A stretch of DNA of 13,520 nucleotides from an uncultured cyanobacterium (GCA_938029995.1 CALHGI010000413.1:1-13520); one strand, 5' to 3'. Positions 6,014-13,520 are shown, counted from the stretch's first letter. Translations and numbers: made by a program. Notes: generated from the sequence alone by a model not told the origin.

Positions 6014-7840
6014 CTAGGGCATGCGATCAGCTCGGCCAAGACGCATCAGGGAACGAATTAACGCTATGCCCGATGCAACAGCCGGTAACGCCATTCCCAA
6101 CGCTAACCAGGGTAGTTGACTTACCCATAATAGGGTGGCAGACAAGGTAAACGTGCCCAACAGCAAAGTATAGTTTGTCATCAAATTGACACTGCTAAGG
6201 CGACGAATGGCCCGATCAGTCTCAATCGAGCGTACTCGTACGCGAATATCACCTCGATCCAAACGATCTAGGGAATCCTCAATCCGTCGTGGTAAACCAA
6301 AGGCTGAACTGCCCACTTGGGCCGCCTGACGACCGATTTCGCCAATAAGGCCGTTACTAGAAGAGTTAGAGACATTAGTCATAAGCTGATTGGCAAACGG
6401 TTTTGCAGCCTCCATAAAGTTAAAGTCTGGGTCTAACCCCTTTCCTACACCTTCCAGTGTGGAAAACGCTCGCATTACAAATGTAAATGTAGCGGGAAAT
6501 CGAAACGGTTGATCGTAGGCAACGGCATACAGATCGTCACTGATAGCGTTAATGGACTGCTCCTCAAAGGGCTTGTCCATGAAGTTATCTAGAATATACT
6601 GAATCGAGCGACGAACAGGCCCCATGTCATCCGTTTCCGTCAGAGCCCCCAAATCAATTAGGGACCTCATGACCATATCGGCATTGCGCTGAGCTACGCC
6701 CATAAAAGTGCGCATTAACCCATCGCGGGTAATGGGCTGAATCTGGCCCATCATGCCAAAATCATAAAAAATTAAGGCCCCATCGGGATTCACCGCAATG
6801 TTGCCAGGATGGGGATCGGCATGGAAAAAGCCATCGGTCAGCAACTGATGTAAGTAGGCTTGTGCCCCTAACTGCGCCAGCCGCTGCCGATCTAACCCCG
6901 CCGCTTCTAAGGATTCATAATGACTGATCTTAATACCCGGCAGATATTCTAGTGTTAAGACACGCTGGGATGCATAGCGCCAATAGATGCGAGGGGCTTT
7001 GACCCAATCAATATCGCGGAAATTGCGGCGAAATGTATCCGCGTTACGTCCTTCATGGAGAAAATCGATTTCTAGCCATAGGATGCGGCAGCACTCCTCA
7101 TAAATACCGATCCAATCGCGCCCCCTACCCCACTCAGGATGACTCTGAAAATAGTGGGCAACACCCTTCAGAATAGACAGGTCGATTTGAAATAAATTCT
7201 GTAACCCAGGCCGCTGAATTTTGACAACCACCTCTTCTCCAGAGTGCAGCTGAGCCCGGTGAACCTGGCCTAAGCTCGCAGCTGCCAGCGGAATGGGATC
7301 AAAGGTCTGATATAACTCCTCAACCGGTCTCCCCAAATCATCCTCAACAATTGCCTTGCCTTGCTCGTAGCTAAAGGCCGGCACCTGATCTTGAAGTTTT
7401 GACAGCTCTTCAACATACTCAATTGGAAATAAATCGGAACGAGTAGAAAAAAGCTGACCTAACTTGATGAATGTAGGACCCAGATTTAAAAAGGTTAGAC
7501 GAATCCACTGTGCTTGGGCGCGCCTTCGAGCCGCTTGCTTCTCAGCAGATATTCCTCCGGAATAACTCCACGCTTTCCCATAGAGCCAGCGCTTACCCAG
7601 CAGCGCCAGGAAAAATGACCAGATATCGATAAACCGTTCTGGACGGCTGTAGCGCCGGTTCCACCGATAACGTTTTTCGGACGGTGCCTTTCGTGCTGCC
7701 TCTGCAAGATGTTCTGAGGTAAAGCCAGGCCCGACTGACGCTAATTGGGGGATCCTTTGCTCAAGATCAGGATTGAGTGAGAGATCGTTAGAACCCTCAC
7801 CCAGGGACGGATGATCAGTTGTGTTGGGAACTGTAGACAC
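6014..7840 (-). CDS. ABC1/UbiB-family atypical kinase (ADCK-like)
   Basis: A 608-aa protein of the ABC1/ADCK/UbiB family, which is associated with quinone and other isoprenoid-lipid metabolism and in plants with plastoglobules and thylakoids. Motifs: KxGQ (KLGQ, 126-129) in the family-specific N-terminal extension, alanine-rich loop [11 protein letters not shown] (186-196) replacing the glycine loop, lysine K207 in VVVKIQRPG, ExD (E257, D259) followed by HEGRNAD, catalytic loop HADPHPGN (340-347), and DFG (360-362). Two hydrophobic segments near the C terminus (about 556-577 and 580-600) predict a membrane anchor. Residues 1-60 look disordered. The start is GTG at 7840 with a strong AGGAG five bases upstream (7846-7850). 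It lies upstream of, and nearly touches, the PP2C gene, so the two are probably co-transcribed. Cyanobacteria carry several paralogues, so I give no gene symbol. The precise substrate is unknown. Confidence 0.93.
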   Translation of the reverse strand: MSTVPNTTDHPSLGEGSNDLSLNPDLEQRIPQLASVGPGFTSEHLAEAARKAPSEKRYRWNRRYSRPERFIDIWSFFLALLGKRWLYGKAWSYSGGISAEKQAARRRAQAQWIRLTFLNLGPTFIKLGQLFSTRSDLFPIEYVEELSKLQDQVPAFSYEQGKAIVEDDLGRPVEELYQTFDPIPLAAASLGQVHRAQLHSGEEVVVKIQRPGLQNLFQIDLSILKGVAHYFQSHPEWGRGRDWIGIYEECCRILWLEIDFLHEGRNADTFRRNFRDIDWVKAPRIYWRYASQRVLTLEYLPGIKISHYESLEAAGLDRQRLAQLGAQAYLHQLLTDGFFHADPHPGNIAVNPDGALIFYDFGMMGQIQPITRDGLMRTFMGVAQRNADMVMRSLIDLGALTETDDMGPVRRSIQYILDNFMDKPFEEQSINAISDDLYAVAYDQPFRFPATFTFVMRAFSTLEGVGKGLDPDFNFMEAAKPFANQLMTNVSNSSSNGLIGEIGRQAAQVGSSAFGLPRRIEDSLDRLDRGDIRVRVRSIETDRAIRRLSSVNLMTNYTLLLGTFTLSATLLWVSQLPWLALGMALPAVASGIALIRSLMRLGRADRMP

Positions 7841-7951
7841 GCAGTCTCCTAGATGGTCAGCGGCATGGTGAGGCGTGGTATAGCAAACGACTGTGGACCC
7901 TGAATCGAGGTTTTTGGCCGCAATACTTCGTATGACAGGAGAAGTGCGAGA

Positions 7952-8260
7952 TCAAGAAGAAGATCGATATTGCTGTAGAGCAACCCGCACTTGGGCAATT
8001 TCAGCTCTGAGATTGTCAATAGTAGCCTGGAGATCTTCGCCGGAACTTGCCCCGTTAGCTTCATCTTGATGGCTGACTGTTTGTGAAGACTGAGCCTGTT
8101 CAAAAACGTCTTCGATAAATTGATGTAGTCGCTCTCTTTGCTCAGCATCAAAACGACCAACACCACTCATTCCAGTCGTAATGGCTGCTTCGATTTGTTC
8201 CCCGATAGCCGTTGCTAAGGCACGTCCAAGAAAGAACGCTTGCAGCGTTGGATTGCTCAT
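7952..8260 (-). CDS. Small conserved hypothetical protein with C-terminal coiled coil (102 aa)
   Basis: The N-terminal half begins MSNPTLQAFFLGRALATAIGE and continues with GRFDAEQRERLHQFIEDVFEQA. A Ser/Gln/Glu-rich linker (about 56-75) is followed by a heptad-like helix, LQATIDNLRAEIAQVRVALQQ (about 77-98). There is no clear membrane segment. From memory it resembles a small cyanobacterial family annotated as a domain of unknown function (possibly DUF6825), but I could not check. It is the first gene of the minus-strand run, 111 bp before the ubiB-like gene. The ATG is preceded by an A/T-rich stretch without a ribosome binding site. An overlapping 105-aa frame in this interval (7849-8166) has no protein-like features and is less likely. 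Function unknown. Confidence 0.75.
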   Translation of the reverse strand: MSNPTLQAFFLGRALATAIGEQIEAAITTGMSGVGRFDAEQRERLHQFIEDVFEQAQSSQTVSHQDEANGASSGEDLQATIDNLRAEIAQVRVALQQYRSSS

Positions 8261-8393
8261 AAAAAAAATTACGGATATCTAAACGCCATTATACCCATGG
8301 TTTAAGACTAGCTGGGGCCGAATACCCGATCCTTCAGAACTATTTTGCGGATAGAGACTTTACTGAACCCATATAAGACTTATTTCTATCTAG

Positions 8394-8426
8394 CCGGGGC
8401 GTTTTAGGCTAGGCAAAACGACCCGG
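8394..8426 (-). terminator. Strong hairpin downstream of the acidic membrane protein gene
   Basis: CCGGGGCGTTTT (8394-8405) pairs with AAAACGACCCGG (8415-8426) around a 9-base loop: 11 of 12 pairs with one internal G/A mismatch. It begins 26 bp beyond the stop codon of the minus-strand gene ending at 8453, which is where a terminator would sit. Neither strand shows a good T-tract, so the structure may instead act as a transcript-stabilising or processing element. Confidence 0.55.
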
Positions 8427-8452
8427 TTTCATCTGGGTGTGTGCAGTTTAGA

Positions 8453-9142
8453 TCAGTCAATTGGGGACAAGGCTGGAGATGGGATGGGTTCTTCTGGGGC
8501 TGAACCATGGGGGCTGTCGATAAATTGAGCTTCAGAGGCTGGCTGCTTACTAAATTGAGGACCGTTGCCACGCTCAGGCGGGGTATCTCCGGCTAACAGC
8601 GGCTCGTCATCAACGGGGGCCTCATCGAGGTTACCAGTGCTGGTAGAAATGACAGGGACCAAGGATTCTCCCTCAGATACCCCGTCCACAAAATTTTGGG
8701 GCGTATTTTCAATGCTTGACGTTTCTGCGTCGATCATGTCCTGGGAGGGCAAGATGTCTTGGGAAATCGGCTCTTCTGGAGCAGGTGCCACTTGTTCATA
8801 GACATCGTTATTTTCAACTTCGTCGTCGGTCGGCCATTCGTTATAAACCAATTGCGGTGGAGGGGCCTCATCCCAACTGGGCTCTTGGTGATCAAGCTCC
8901 TGGGCCGAAGGCACCTCAGGGGGCCATTCTGCTAGGGGAGGAAAGTCTTGCTGGGGTTTGAACAGCGGTGTCTGGCCCACGTTCACTACCTGGAAGCGGA
9001 AGCTGCCCCCTAGGGCCATGCCCAAACTGCTCGCTACAGCTGCAGTGGCTACTAGGAAAAATAAGCGCCGTTTTGATACCCAGCCAGATTGTGGCTTAGG
9101 GGTTTCTACGGTTGGTTTAACAGACAGCGGCATAATCTGCAT
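8453..9142 (-). CDS. Hypothetical single-membrane-segment protein with long acidic Pro-rich tail
   Basis: I do not recognise the family. About 20 polar residues, ending in a basic SKRR, precede one hydrophobic stretch, LFFLVATAAVASSLGMALGG. This is either a signal-anchor (N terminus inside, tail outside) or an uncleaved signal peptide. The remaining 180 or so residues are very rich in Glu, Asp, Pro, Ser and Gln, with almost no Lys or Arg and no predicted fold, so the tail is probably disordered and strongly negative. The open frame reaches back to a TTG at 9151; ATG at 9142 (229 aa) or 9133 (226 aa) are likelier starts, and no ribosome binding site decides between them. It stands alone, with 192 bp to the next gene and 349 bp after the upstream gene. 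The consistent frame and composition argue that it is real. Confidence 0.7.
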   Translation of the reverse strand: MQIMPLSVKPTVETPKPQSGWVSKRRLFFLVATAAVASSLGMALGGSFRFQVVNVGQTPLFKPQQDFPPLAEWPPEVPSAQELDHQEPSWDEAPPPQLVYNEWPTDDEVENNDVYEQVAPAPEEPISQDILPSQDMIDAETSSIENTPQNFVDGVSEGESLVPVISTSTGNLDEAPVDDEPLLAGDTPPERGNGPQFSKQPASEAQFIDSPHGSAPEEPIPSPALSPID

Positions 9143-9491
9143 TGGGCACAAAAAGCTTGGATAAAAAACAGCCAGGAGCTATGGAACCGAAAAAATAGGC
9201 AGTTGCGATCTGAACACCTACGTCCTGCCATAACCAATCGGTTAATTACAGGACGGAATGAAACTTAATATTTCCTCAACTTCTAACATTATCGATAGCG
9301 GTGGAGAAATGGCAATGGTATGGCTGGTATCTTTTCGTTCTCTAATCGTTGTAAAAGATTCTGGCTAAGGGTTTCAAGGAAAATAAATTATTGCCGTTAC
9401 TGACTGGGGGGGATGCACCGCTCGCTCGATGGGGCCGTAAATCAGGAGTTCTTAGCTGAAACCACCTCTAGGATCAGAAACGCCAAATTAT
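9143..9491. other. 349-bp intergenic region between the acidic protein gene and the tRNA nucleotidyltransferase gene
   Basis: No convincing gene. It contains a nested inverted repeat (9221-9255), a run of seven G (9406-9412), and a 19-codon plus-strand frame (9309-9368) with a GGTGGAG motif before its ATG but no downstream gene to regulate. It should hold the promoter of the minus-strand acidic protein gene and the 3' end of the 919-aa gene's transcript. No classical terminator was seen. Confidence 0.5.
9221..9255. repeat. Nested inverted repeat (potential 12-bp hairpin)
   Basis: Outer arms CGTCCTG (9221-9227) and CAGGACG (9249-9255) enclose inner arms TAACC (9231-9235) and GGTTA (9240-9244) around an AATC loop, with 3- and 4-base internal loops. 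No T-run follows on either strand. It lies about 80 bp upstream of the acidic protein gene, so an operator or leader structure is possible. Confidence 0.55.
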
Positions 9492-12251
9492 TTATTGACC
9501 CATACCGAGCGGGTAATGATGATTGAGGTAGTTTTCGGCAGATGCTACCGATGTGATTTCACCGTCTAAGGTGGCATGGGTCAGTGCAATCAGCATTTGA
9601 CCATATAAGGGGCCGGGGGCATATCCCAGGCGTTTGAGATGATTGCCATTGATGGGGGGGCGGATGTGAATGAGCTGGGTAATGTAGTGCCAAACGTGGG
9701 TGCCAATGTGCTGGGGGTGGCGCACACTGATGAGCAATAGGATGGGTAAATCGTAGGGCACTAGGCTCTGGTAGATGAAGCTTGGCTTGGGGTGGTCTGG
9801 TGAATTGAAGCGATCTAACAAATTATTTTCAAGGGTTGAGAGTTTCTGTAGTCGCTGGATTGAGCTTTGGGGTAACTGTAGGTTGGTGGCTATTTGAGCG
9901 CGTACTTCCAACCTTGCTAGCAGCACCTCTAGTCTCAGGAGCCAGGGGGCGATGGCAATATCTTTGCCCACCTCATGGGCAAAGCGTTGCTGCCAGCGGC
10001 CAGCTCGATGCATTTGTCGCCATAGCTCCGTATCAATCGTCAATGAGGGATGTAAACAACTTAATGCCCCCAGCTTATCCAGTAGGCCCAGGGACTTGGC
10101 CCAGTAGTCTGCTGCGAAAATATAGGCCAACTCGGTTTTGAGGCGTGTTTGCAGGGCTGGTAGCCGCCTCTTTGTCTGCTGTGCTTGCAGATCTGCATAG
10201 ACACCACTGTTTATGCCATAACGAATAAAGGTTTCTGTTTGGGCATCCAGGTCAAAGCCCAGGCGCACGGCGAAGCGCACGGCCCGAAAAATTCGGGTGG
10301 GGTCTTCGATAAAGCTATTGGCATGGAGTACCCGGACCTGGCGCTTTTGAATATCTAAATGGCCGCCAAAAAAGTCTAGGAGTAAACCTGGCTGGGGGGA
10401 TGTGAGCCTCACCGCCATGGCATTAATCGTAAAGTCCCGACGGTATAGATCCTGGCGAATTGAGCTGGGCTCAACCTCTGGGTTTGCGGCTGGGTAGGGA
10501 TAAAACTCTGTCCGGGCGGTGGCAATGTCAATCATCAGGGGGGCATGGTTAGCCCGCGCGCGCCAAATCAGAGCTGCGGTTTGAAACTCTCCGTGGATCT
10601 GTAGCTCCGCGTCTGGATATTGTTGCTGTAGCTGCTGGGCTAAAACTACACCAGCCCCTTCCACTACGGGTGATTGGAAGCTATCGACGACCAGATCGAT
10701 ATCTTTGAGCGCCACGGGGGTGTCTGGAGCTGCTAGCAGTAAATCCCGCACCGCACCGCCCACCACATACAAATGCCATCCCTGCTGTTGGGCGGCGGTC
10801 GCAATTTGGGTTAGCAGGGTCCATAAACTGCCTGATGCTAGCGCCGTAGGGTGTGCCTGTAGAGATGTTTGTAGTCGTTCGTAGACCAAGCGTTCGTAGA
10901 CATGCAGATTCAGTGGTGTTGGCCTGGGTTCATCGACTGATTGCAGCGGATACACCTGACGCAAAACATCGGTTCGGGTAACAATGCCCACCAGCGCATT
11001 GCCGTTGAGGACTGGCAATCTGCCCACATCGTAGGTGACCATCAGGGACTGAATCTCACTGAGGGGGGTGGTGGTGACGATGGTTTTTAGATTGGAGGTC
11101 ATGTAGCCCTTAACCGGTGCATGGGCAAATCCATGGTGTAGGGCTAGGTCAATATCCCGCCGCGAAATAATGCCTTCTAGTTGTGATGAGTCATTGGCTA
11201 CACATAGGCCTGAGTGGCCATAGCGCAATAGAATACGCTGGGCATCGGCTACGGTTGTTCCAGGGCGAATGGTTCGCACCGGGGAGGACATGACATCTTG
11301 GGCGGTGATTGTCTGGCTATGGGACTGGAGAAGGGTGTCACGGATTTGGGTGAATATTTGCTCGGGCTCATGGGTGGTGAGATGAGCGGCGGCGGCACTG
11401 CCGTGACCATCGCCGCCATAGGGTTGTACTAACCGCTGGCAGTTGAGGCCCGTTTGGGGGCGCGTACGACTGATGAGCGTGAGTCGAGATGTGGTCTTGG
11501 TGGCGTACGTAGCTCCTAATAGCAGGCTATCTAAGCCCAGGAGTGTCATCAGATGGTGTGCTAATCGTGATAGACCCGGCACAAAATCGGCTGTTTTGAG
11601 GTGAATCGTGCCCACGGCATATCCTTCGATCTGATGGATAGTGGCGCTGTCTAGGGCGATACTGAGTAATTCTTGGAGCTTCTCTGATAAGCCGGGTTCC
11701 ACTGCTTCCGCAATGGTCTGCTGATGGGCCCCCTGCTCCATTAACCAGGCTAGGGCATAGATATCCCGCGGGGTGGTTTGGGTAAAGGTTAAAGACCCTG
11801 TGTCGCTGTGGATCCCAATGGCCATGACCGTGGCTTGGGTTGGGGAAACTGGTTGCTGAGAGCGTTGTAACGCTTCGACTACTAGGGTGGTGGTGGCTCC
11901 GACAGCTTCAATATGGTGCTCTCCAGGGATATCTGGATAAGACTCCGTGTGGTGATCGTAAATGGTGATGGGAAGCTGGGTTGCGATCGCATGCTCAATC
12001 CAGTCCGCCGCGGCCCCGACCCGACTACGCAGGTGAGTATCCACCACCGTAATGGAGCGAATCATGGACCTTGTAACGGCCCGGCGCTCAATCAGCGGAT
12101 ACTGATCGCGGTGGAGAGCTAAAAAGGATTTGACCGCCGGATGGGCACCCCCGGTCAAAACAATGCGGCTACCTGGACAAAGACAGGACAGACCCACCGC
12201 TGCTCCTAACGCATCAAAATCCGCCGTTGTATGGCAAAGGATTAAGTCCAT
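9492..12251 (-). CDS. DHH-CBS-nucleotidyltransferase fusion; probable A-adding tRNA 3'-end enzyme
   Basis: A 919-aa cytoplasmic multidomain protein. Residues 1-310 form a DHH/DHHA1 phosphoesterase module: DFD (11-13), VDTH (70-73), DHH (99-101), GIHSDTGS (146-153) and GGDGHGSAAAA (279-289). A CBS pair follows (about 317-372 and 380-434), a regulatory module that often binds adenine nucleotides. The nucleotidyltransferase head begins near 490: GGAVRD (498-503), catalytic DID (517-519), third carboxylate in IDIATAR (D575), RRDFTINAMA (604-613) and the base-selecting EDxxR (EDPTR, 649-653). The helical neck, body and tail for tRNA fill the rest. This architecture is known from the Aquifex A-adding enzyme, which works with a separate CC-adding enzyme; Synechocystis is also reported to split CC and A addition. 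A complete CCA-adding or poly(A) polymerase activity cannot be excluded by sequence. The ATG has GAGGG seven bases upstream (12259-12263). It is divergent from psbZ. Confidence 0.93.
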   Translation of the reverse strand: MDLILCHTTADFDALGAAVGLSCLCPGSRIVLTGGAHPAVKSFLALHRDQYPLIERRAVTRSMIRSITVVDTHLRSRVGAAADWIEHAIATQLPITIYDHHTESYPDIPGEHHIEAVGATTTLVVEALQRSQQPVSPTQATVMAIGIHSDTGSLTFTQTTPRDIYALAWLMEQGAHQQTIAEAVEPGLSEKLQELLSIALDSATIHQIEGYAVGTIHLKTADFVPGLSRLAHHLMTLLGLDSLLLGATYATKTTSRLTLISRTRPQTGLNCQRLVQPYGGDGHGSAAAAHLTTHEPEQIFTQIRDTLLQSHSQTITAQDVMSSPVRTIRPGTTVADAQRILLRYGHSGLCVANDSSQLEGIISRRDIDLALHHGFAHAPVKGYMTSNLKTIVTTTPLSEIQSLMVTYDVGRLPVLNGNALVGIVTRTDVLRQVYPLQSVDEPRPTPLNLHVYERLVYERLQTSLQAHPTALASGSLWTLLTQIATAAQQQGWHLYVVGGAVRDLLLAAPDTPVALKDIDLVVDSFQSPVVEGAGVVLAQQLQQQYPDAELQIHGEFQTAALIWRARANHAPLMIDIATARTEFYPYPAANPEVEPSSIRQDLYRRDFTINAMAVRLTSPQPGLLLDFFGGHLDIQKRQVRVLHANSFIEDPTRIFRAVRFAVRLGFDLDAQTETFIRYGINSGVYADLQAQQTKRRLPALQTRLKTELAYIFAADYWAKSLGLLDKLGALSCLHPSLTIDTELWRQMHRAGRWQQRFAHEVGKDIAIAPWLLRLEVLLARLEVRAQIATNLQLPQSSIQRLQKLSTLENNLLDRFNSPDHPKPSFIYQSLVPYDLPILLLISVRHPQHIGTHVWHYITQLIHIRPPINGNHLKRLGYAPGPLYGQMLIALTHATLDGEITSVASAENYLNHHYPLGMGQ

Positions 12252-12538
12252 ATCTTGTCCCTCAACCCCGCCGCAGATTTGCCATCAATCCGCAAATGAA
12301 AATATTAGTTCAAAAAAACCATCAAACAGATTAATCCCCACGGATTCAAGCAAAACGCTTTCGCTAGGGGCCTAATGTTTGATAGCTTACTAAATAAGGC
12401 GATCAGTGCTCCACACTGTATCACCTCCATAGATTAAGAAGCTTGTCCCAGCCTGGAAGCGAAATTCTGCTCAGCTAGCATGGTAGTTTTCCCCTGGGCA
12501 CGGTGTTAGATCTTTTGCTGTCTTGAGAGTGGCGAGTT
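12252..12538. promoter_or_regulatory. Divergent promoter region between the tRNA nucleotidyltransferase gene and psbZ
   Basis: This 287-bp gap must supply promoters in both directions. It has A/T-rich stretches on the left (12298-12345) and no reliable -35/-10 pair that I can assign. An imperfect hairpin sits at 12397-12426. Confidence 0.5.
12397..12426. repeat. Imperfect inverted repeat upstream of psbZ
   Basis: CAGTG (12404-12408) and CACTG (12414-12418) enclose CTCCA. The stem extends outward with GAT/ATC and AGG/CCT, interrupted by one bulged T (12419) and one C/A mismatch. It ends 112 bp before the psbZ start and may be an operator or leader structure. Confidence 0.4.
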
Positions 12539-12727
12539 ATGTCTATCTTGTTTCAACTGTTTTTATTCATTCTAGTAATTTGGTCCTTTGTCATGGTGAT
12601 TGGGGTCCCCGTCGCCTATGCTTCCCCCCAAAACTGGGAGAGTTCCAAGCGTTTGATTTTCCTTGGCTCCATCATTTGGGGTGTCTTAGTAGTTGTCGTA
12701 GGCAGTCTCAATTACTTTGTGGTTTAA
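12539..12727 (+). CDS. psbZ: Photosystem II reaction centre protein Z
   Basis: A 62-aa integral thylakoid-membrane protein, exactly the family length. Two hydrophobic helices (about 4-26 and 39-60) are joined by a loop with the characteristic [14 protein letters not shown]. PsbZ (Ycf9) sits at the periphery of the Photosystem II core and helps stabilise core and antenna interactions. The ATG at 12539 is preceded by a weak purine-rich GAGAGTGGCGAG. A longer overlapping frame on the same strand (12523-12927) is out of frame with this one and its psbZ-overlapping part does not resemble protein. The gene lies upstream of ribH, an order I recall from other cyanobacteria. A terminator at 12920-12957 separates the two. 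Confidence 0.97.
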   Translation: MSILFQLFLFILVIWSFVMVIGVPVAYASPQNWESSKRLIFLGSIIWGVLVVVVGSLNYFVV

Positions 12728-12792
12728 TTGGCGCCATAGACTATTTCTGTGTTGAGACGCTCGGCTGTTTGCATGTAGCCCTAGCCAGTTAC

Positions 12793-12927
12793 ATGGCCAG
12801 TAAAAAAGCTGACATGGCTGATTTAAGGGAGCTAAAGCGATCTGTTAAAAGTGCTATGCAGCAGCATTTTTCAGATTCAGCCCTGCCGAGCATCAGCAAC
12901 GCCAAAATATTTACTGCTGGGTGGTAA
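12793..12927 (+). CDS. Possible small hydrophilic protein between psbZ and ribH (44 aa)
   Basis: An ATG at 12793 opens a 44-codon frame, MASKKADMADLRELKRSVK onward, ending in TAA at 12925-12927. It is charged and helix-prone at first, then polar, without known motifs. There is no ribosome binding site. Its stop codon falls in the left arm of an intrinsic terminator, as happens for genuine last genes, and the 65-bp gap after psbZ would allow co-transcription. No homologue is recognised, so it may be a chance frame. Confidence 0.3.
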   Translation: MASKKADMADLRELKRSVKSAMQQHFSDSALPSISNAKIFTAGW

Positions 12928-12957
12928 GGTCATTGGGGCCTACCACCTTATTTTTTT
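12920..12957 (+). terminator. Rho-independent terminator between psbZ and ribH
   Basis: GGTGGTAAGG (12920-12929) pairs with CCTACCACC (12939-12947) with one bulged A, around a 9-base loop, followed by TTATTTTTTT (12948-12957). This is the best intrinsic terminator in the window. It should end most psbZ transcripts, so ribH would need its own promoter or read-through. Confidence 0.8.
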
Positions 12958-12971
12958 AGTAGAGTAATTCC

Positions 12972-13451
12972 ATGGCTGTTTTTGAAGGAAGTTTTGACCG
13001 CGCCAGCACCTCTAAGTTTGCCATTGTCATTGGCCGATTTAATGATCTAGTTACCACCAAGCTTTTGGAGGGCTGTCAGGACTGCCTGAAGCGGCACGGT
13101 GTTAACGTGGACCCCAACGGTAATCAGGTAGACTACGCCTGGGTTCCAGGTAGTTTTGAGGTGGCTTTAGTGGCCCGGCAGCTGGCCCTGAGTGGTCAAT
13201 ACGATGCCATTATTTGCCTGGGGGCTGTCATTCGTGGTCAAACTCCTCACTTTGACTATGTCGCTGCTGAAGTTTCTAAAGGAATTGCCGCTGCTGGGTT
13301 TCAAACCGGTGTACCGGTTGTGTTTGGTATCCTCACCACCGATTCCATGCAGCAAGCATTAGAACGGGCCGGGATTAAGAGCAACCTAGGCTGGAACTAT
13401 GCCATGAGTGCCCTAGAAATGGCTAGTTTGATGACCCAACTGCCAAAATAA
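12972..13451 (+). CDS. ribH: 6,7-dimethyl-8-ribityllumazine synthase (riboflavin biosynthesis)
   Basis: A 159-aa cytosolic enzyme of usual family length. It condenses 5-amino-6-ribitylaminouracil with 3,4-dihydroxy-2-butanone 4-phosphate to give 6,7-dimethyl-8-ribityllumazine, the direct precursor of riboflavin. Visible motifs: GRFN (21-24, aromatic substrate contact F23), WVPGSFEV (57-64), [17 protein letters not shown] (84-100, with the catalytic His at H93), GILTTDS (119-125) and ERAG with the phosphate-binding Arg R132. Members usually assemble as pentamers or 60-mer capsids; which applies here cannot be seen. The ATG is 14 bp after the terminator T-tract, with only a weak AGAG upstream. 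That leaves little room for a ribH promoter downstream of the terminator. Confidence 0.97.
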   Translation: MAVFEGSFDRASTSKFAIVIGRFNDLVTTKLLEGCQDCLKRHGVNVDPNGNQVDYAWVPGSFEVALVARQLALSGQYDAIICLGAVIRGQTPHFDYVAAEVSKGIAAAGFQTGVPVVFGILTTDSMQQALERAGIKSNLGWNYAMSALEMASLMTQLPK

Positions 13452-13453
13452 CC

Positions 13454-13470
13454 AAAGCTTAAGCAGCTTT
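13454..13470 (+). repeat. Short hairpin just after ribH
   Basis: AAAGCT (13454-13459) and AGCTTT (13465-13470) flank TAAGC, starting two bases after the ribH stop. No T-tract follows immediately. It is a possible weak terminator or transcript-end structure. Confidence 0.3.
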
Positions 13471-13520
13471 CCATAGAGCTGACTAAATTTTCCCTTTCAA
13501 GCCTTTTCCCAACCCTGGGA

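Noticed and set aside
7849..8166. 105-aa minus-strand frame overlapping the 102-aa gene
   Set aside because: It overlaps most of a better candidate in another frame, has a Leu/Ser-rich composition without motifs, and ends against the ubiB ribosome binding site.
9143..9151. TTG start at 9151 for the acidic membrane protein
   Set aside because: ATG codons at 9142 and 9133 are in frame and more usual, and no ribosome binding site favours TTG.
9309..9368. 19-codon plus-strand frame with GGTGGAG before its ATG, considered as a leader peptide
   Set aside because: No plus-strand gene follows that it could regulate, and so short a frame with a purine motif is easily found by chance.
9836..10141. 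101-aa plus-strand frame inside the tRNA nucleotidyltransferase gene
   Set aside because: Antisense shadow of a well-supported multidomain gene, with no recognisable motifs.
12523..12927. 134-aa plus-strand frame spanning psbZ
   Set aside because: Its first two thirds are an out-of-frame reading of psbZ. Only the part from 12793 is kept, as a weak candidate.

Overview
The window is cyanobacterial. The clearest evidence is psbZ, a Photosystem II subunit, followed by ribH. Supporting signs are a UbiB/ABC1-family protein with a C-terminal membrane hairpin, a cyanobacterial-type hypothetical protein near the left edge, and two copies of the HIP1 palindrome GCGATCGC (4468-4475 and 11983-11990). 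Base composition is near 50 % GC by eye. The genus cannot be fixed from the sequence; an Acaryochloris-like filiation is a guess only.

Left part (1-4331, plus strand): the tail of an unidentified gene, a 148-aa protein of unknown function with a GTG start, then two tandem paralogous Hanks-type Ser/Thr kinases (898-2364 and 2811-4331). Each kinase carries the same extra C-terminal domain. They are separated by a 446-bp non-coding spacer that contains imperfect direct repeats.

Middle part (4356-8260, minus strand, converging on the kinases with only 24 bp between): a probable co-directional unit, read right to left. It starts with a 102-aa coiled protein, then an ABC1/UbiB atypical kinase, a PP2C-type phosphatase (11 bp after ubiB) and a two-domain universal stress protein (30 bp after the phosphatase). 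Two eukaryotic-type kinases, a PP2C phosphatase and an ABC1 kinase-like protein thus lie within about 7 kb. This suggests a local phospho-signalling neighbourhood, but no functional link is shown by sequence alone.

Right part (8453-13520): a minus-strand single-membrane-segment protein with a long acidic Pro-rich tail, then a 919-aa DHH-CBS-nucleotidyltransferase fusion (probable A-adding tRNA 3'-end enzyme). Divergent from it are psbZ, a possible 44-aa ORF ending inside a good intrinsic terminator, and ribH (lumazine synthase, riboflavin pathway).

No rRNA, tRNA, CRISPR array, insertion sequence or prophage was seen. Most of the window looks like ordinary chromosomal cyanobacterial DNA. The more unusual items are the kinase duplication with its repeat-bearing spacer, the kinase/phosphatase/ABC1 clustering, the apparently intact DHH site in the tRNA enzyme, and several intergenic inverted repeats.
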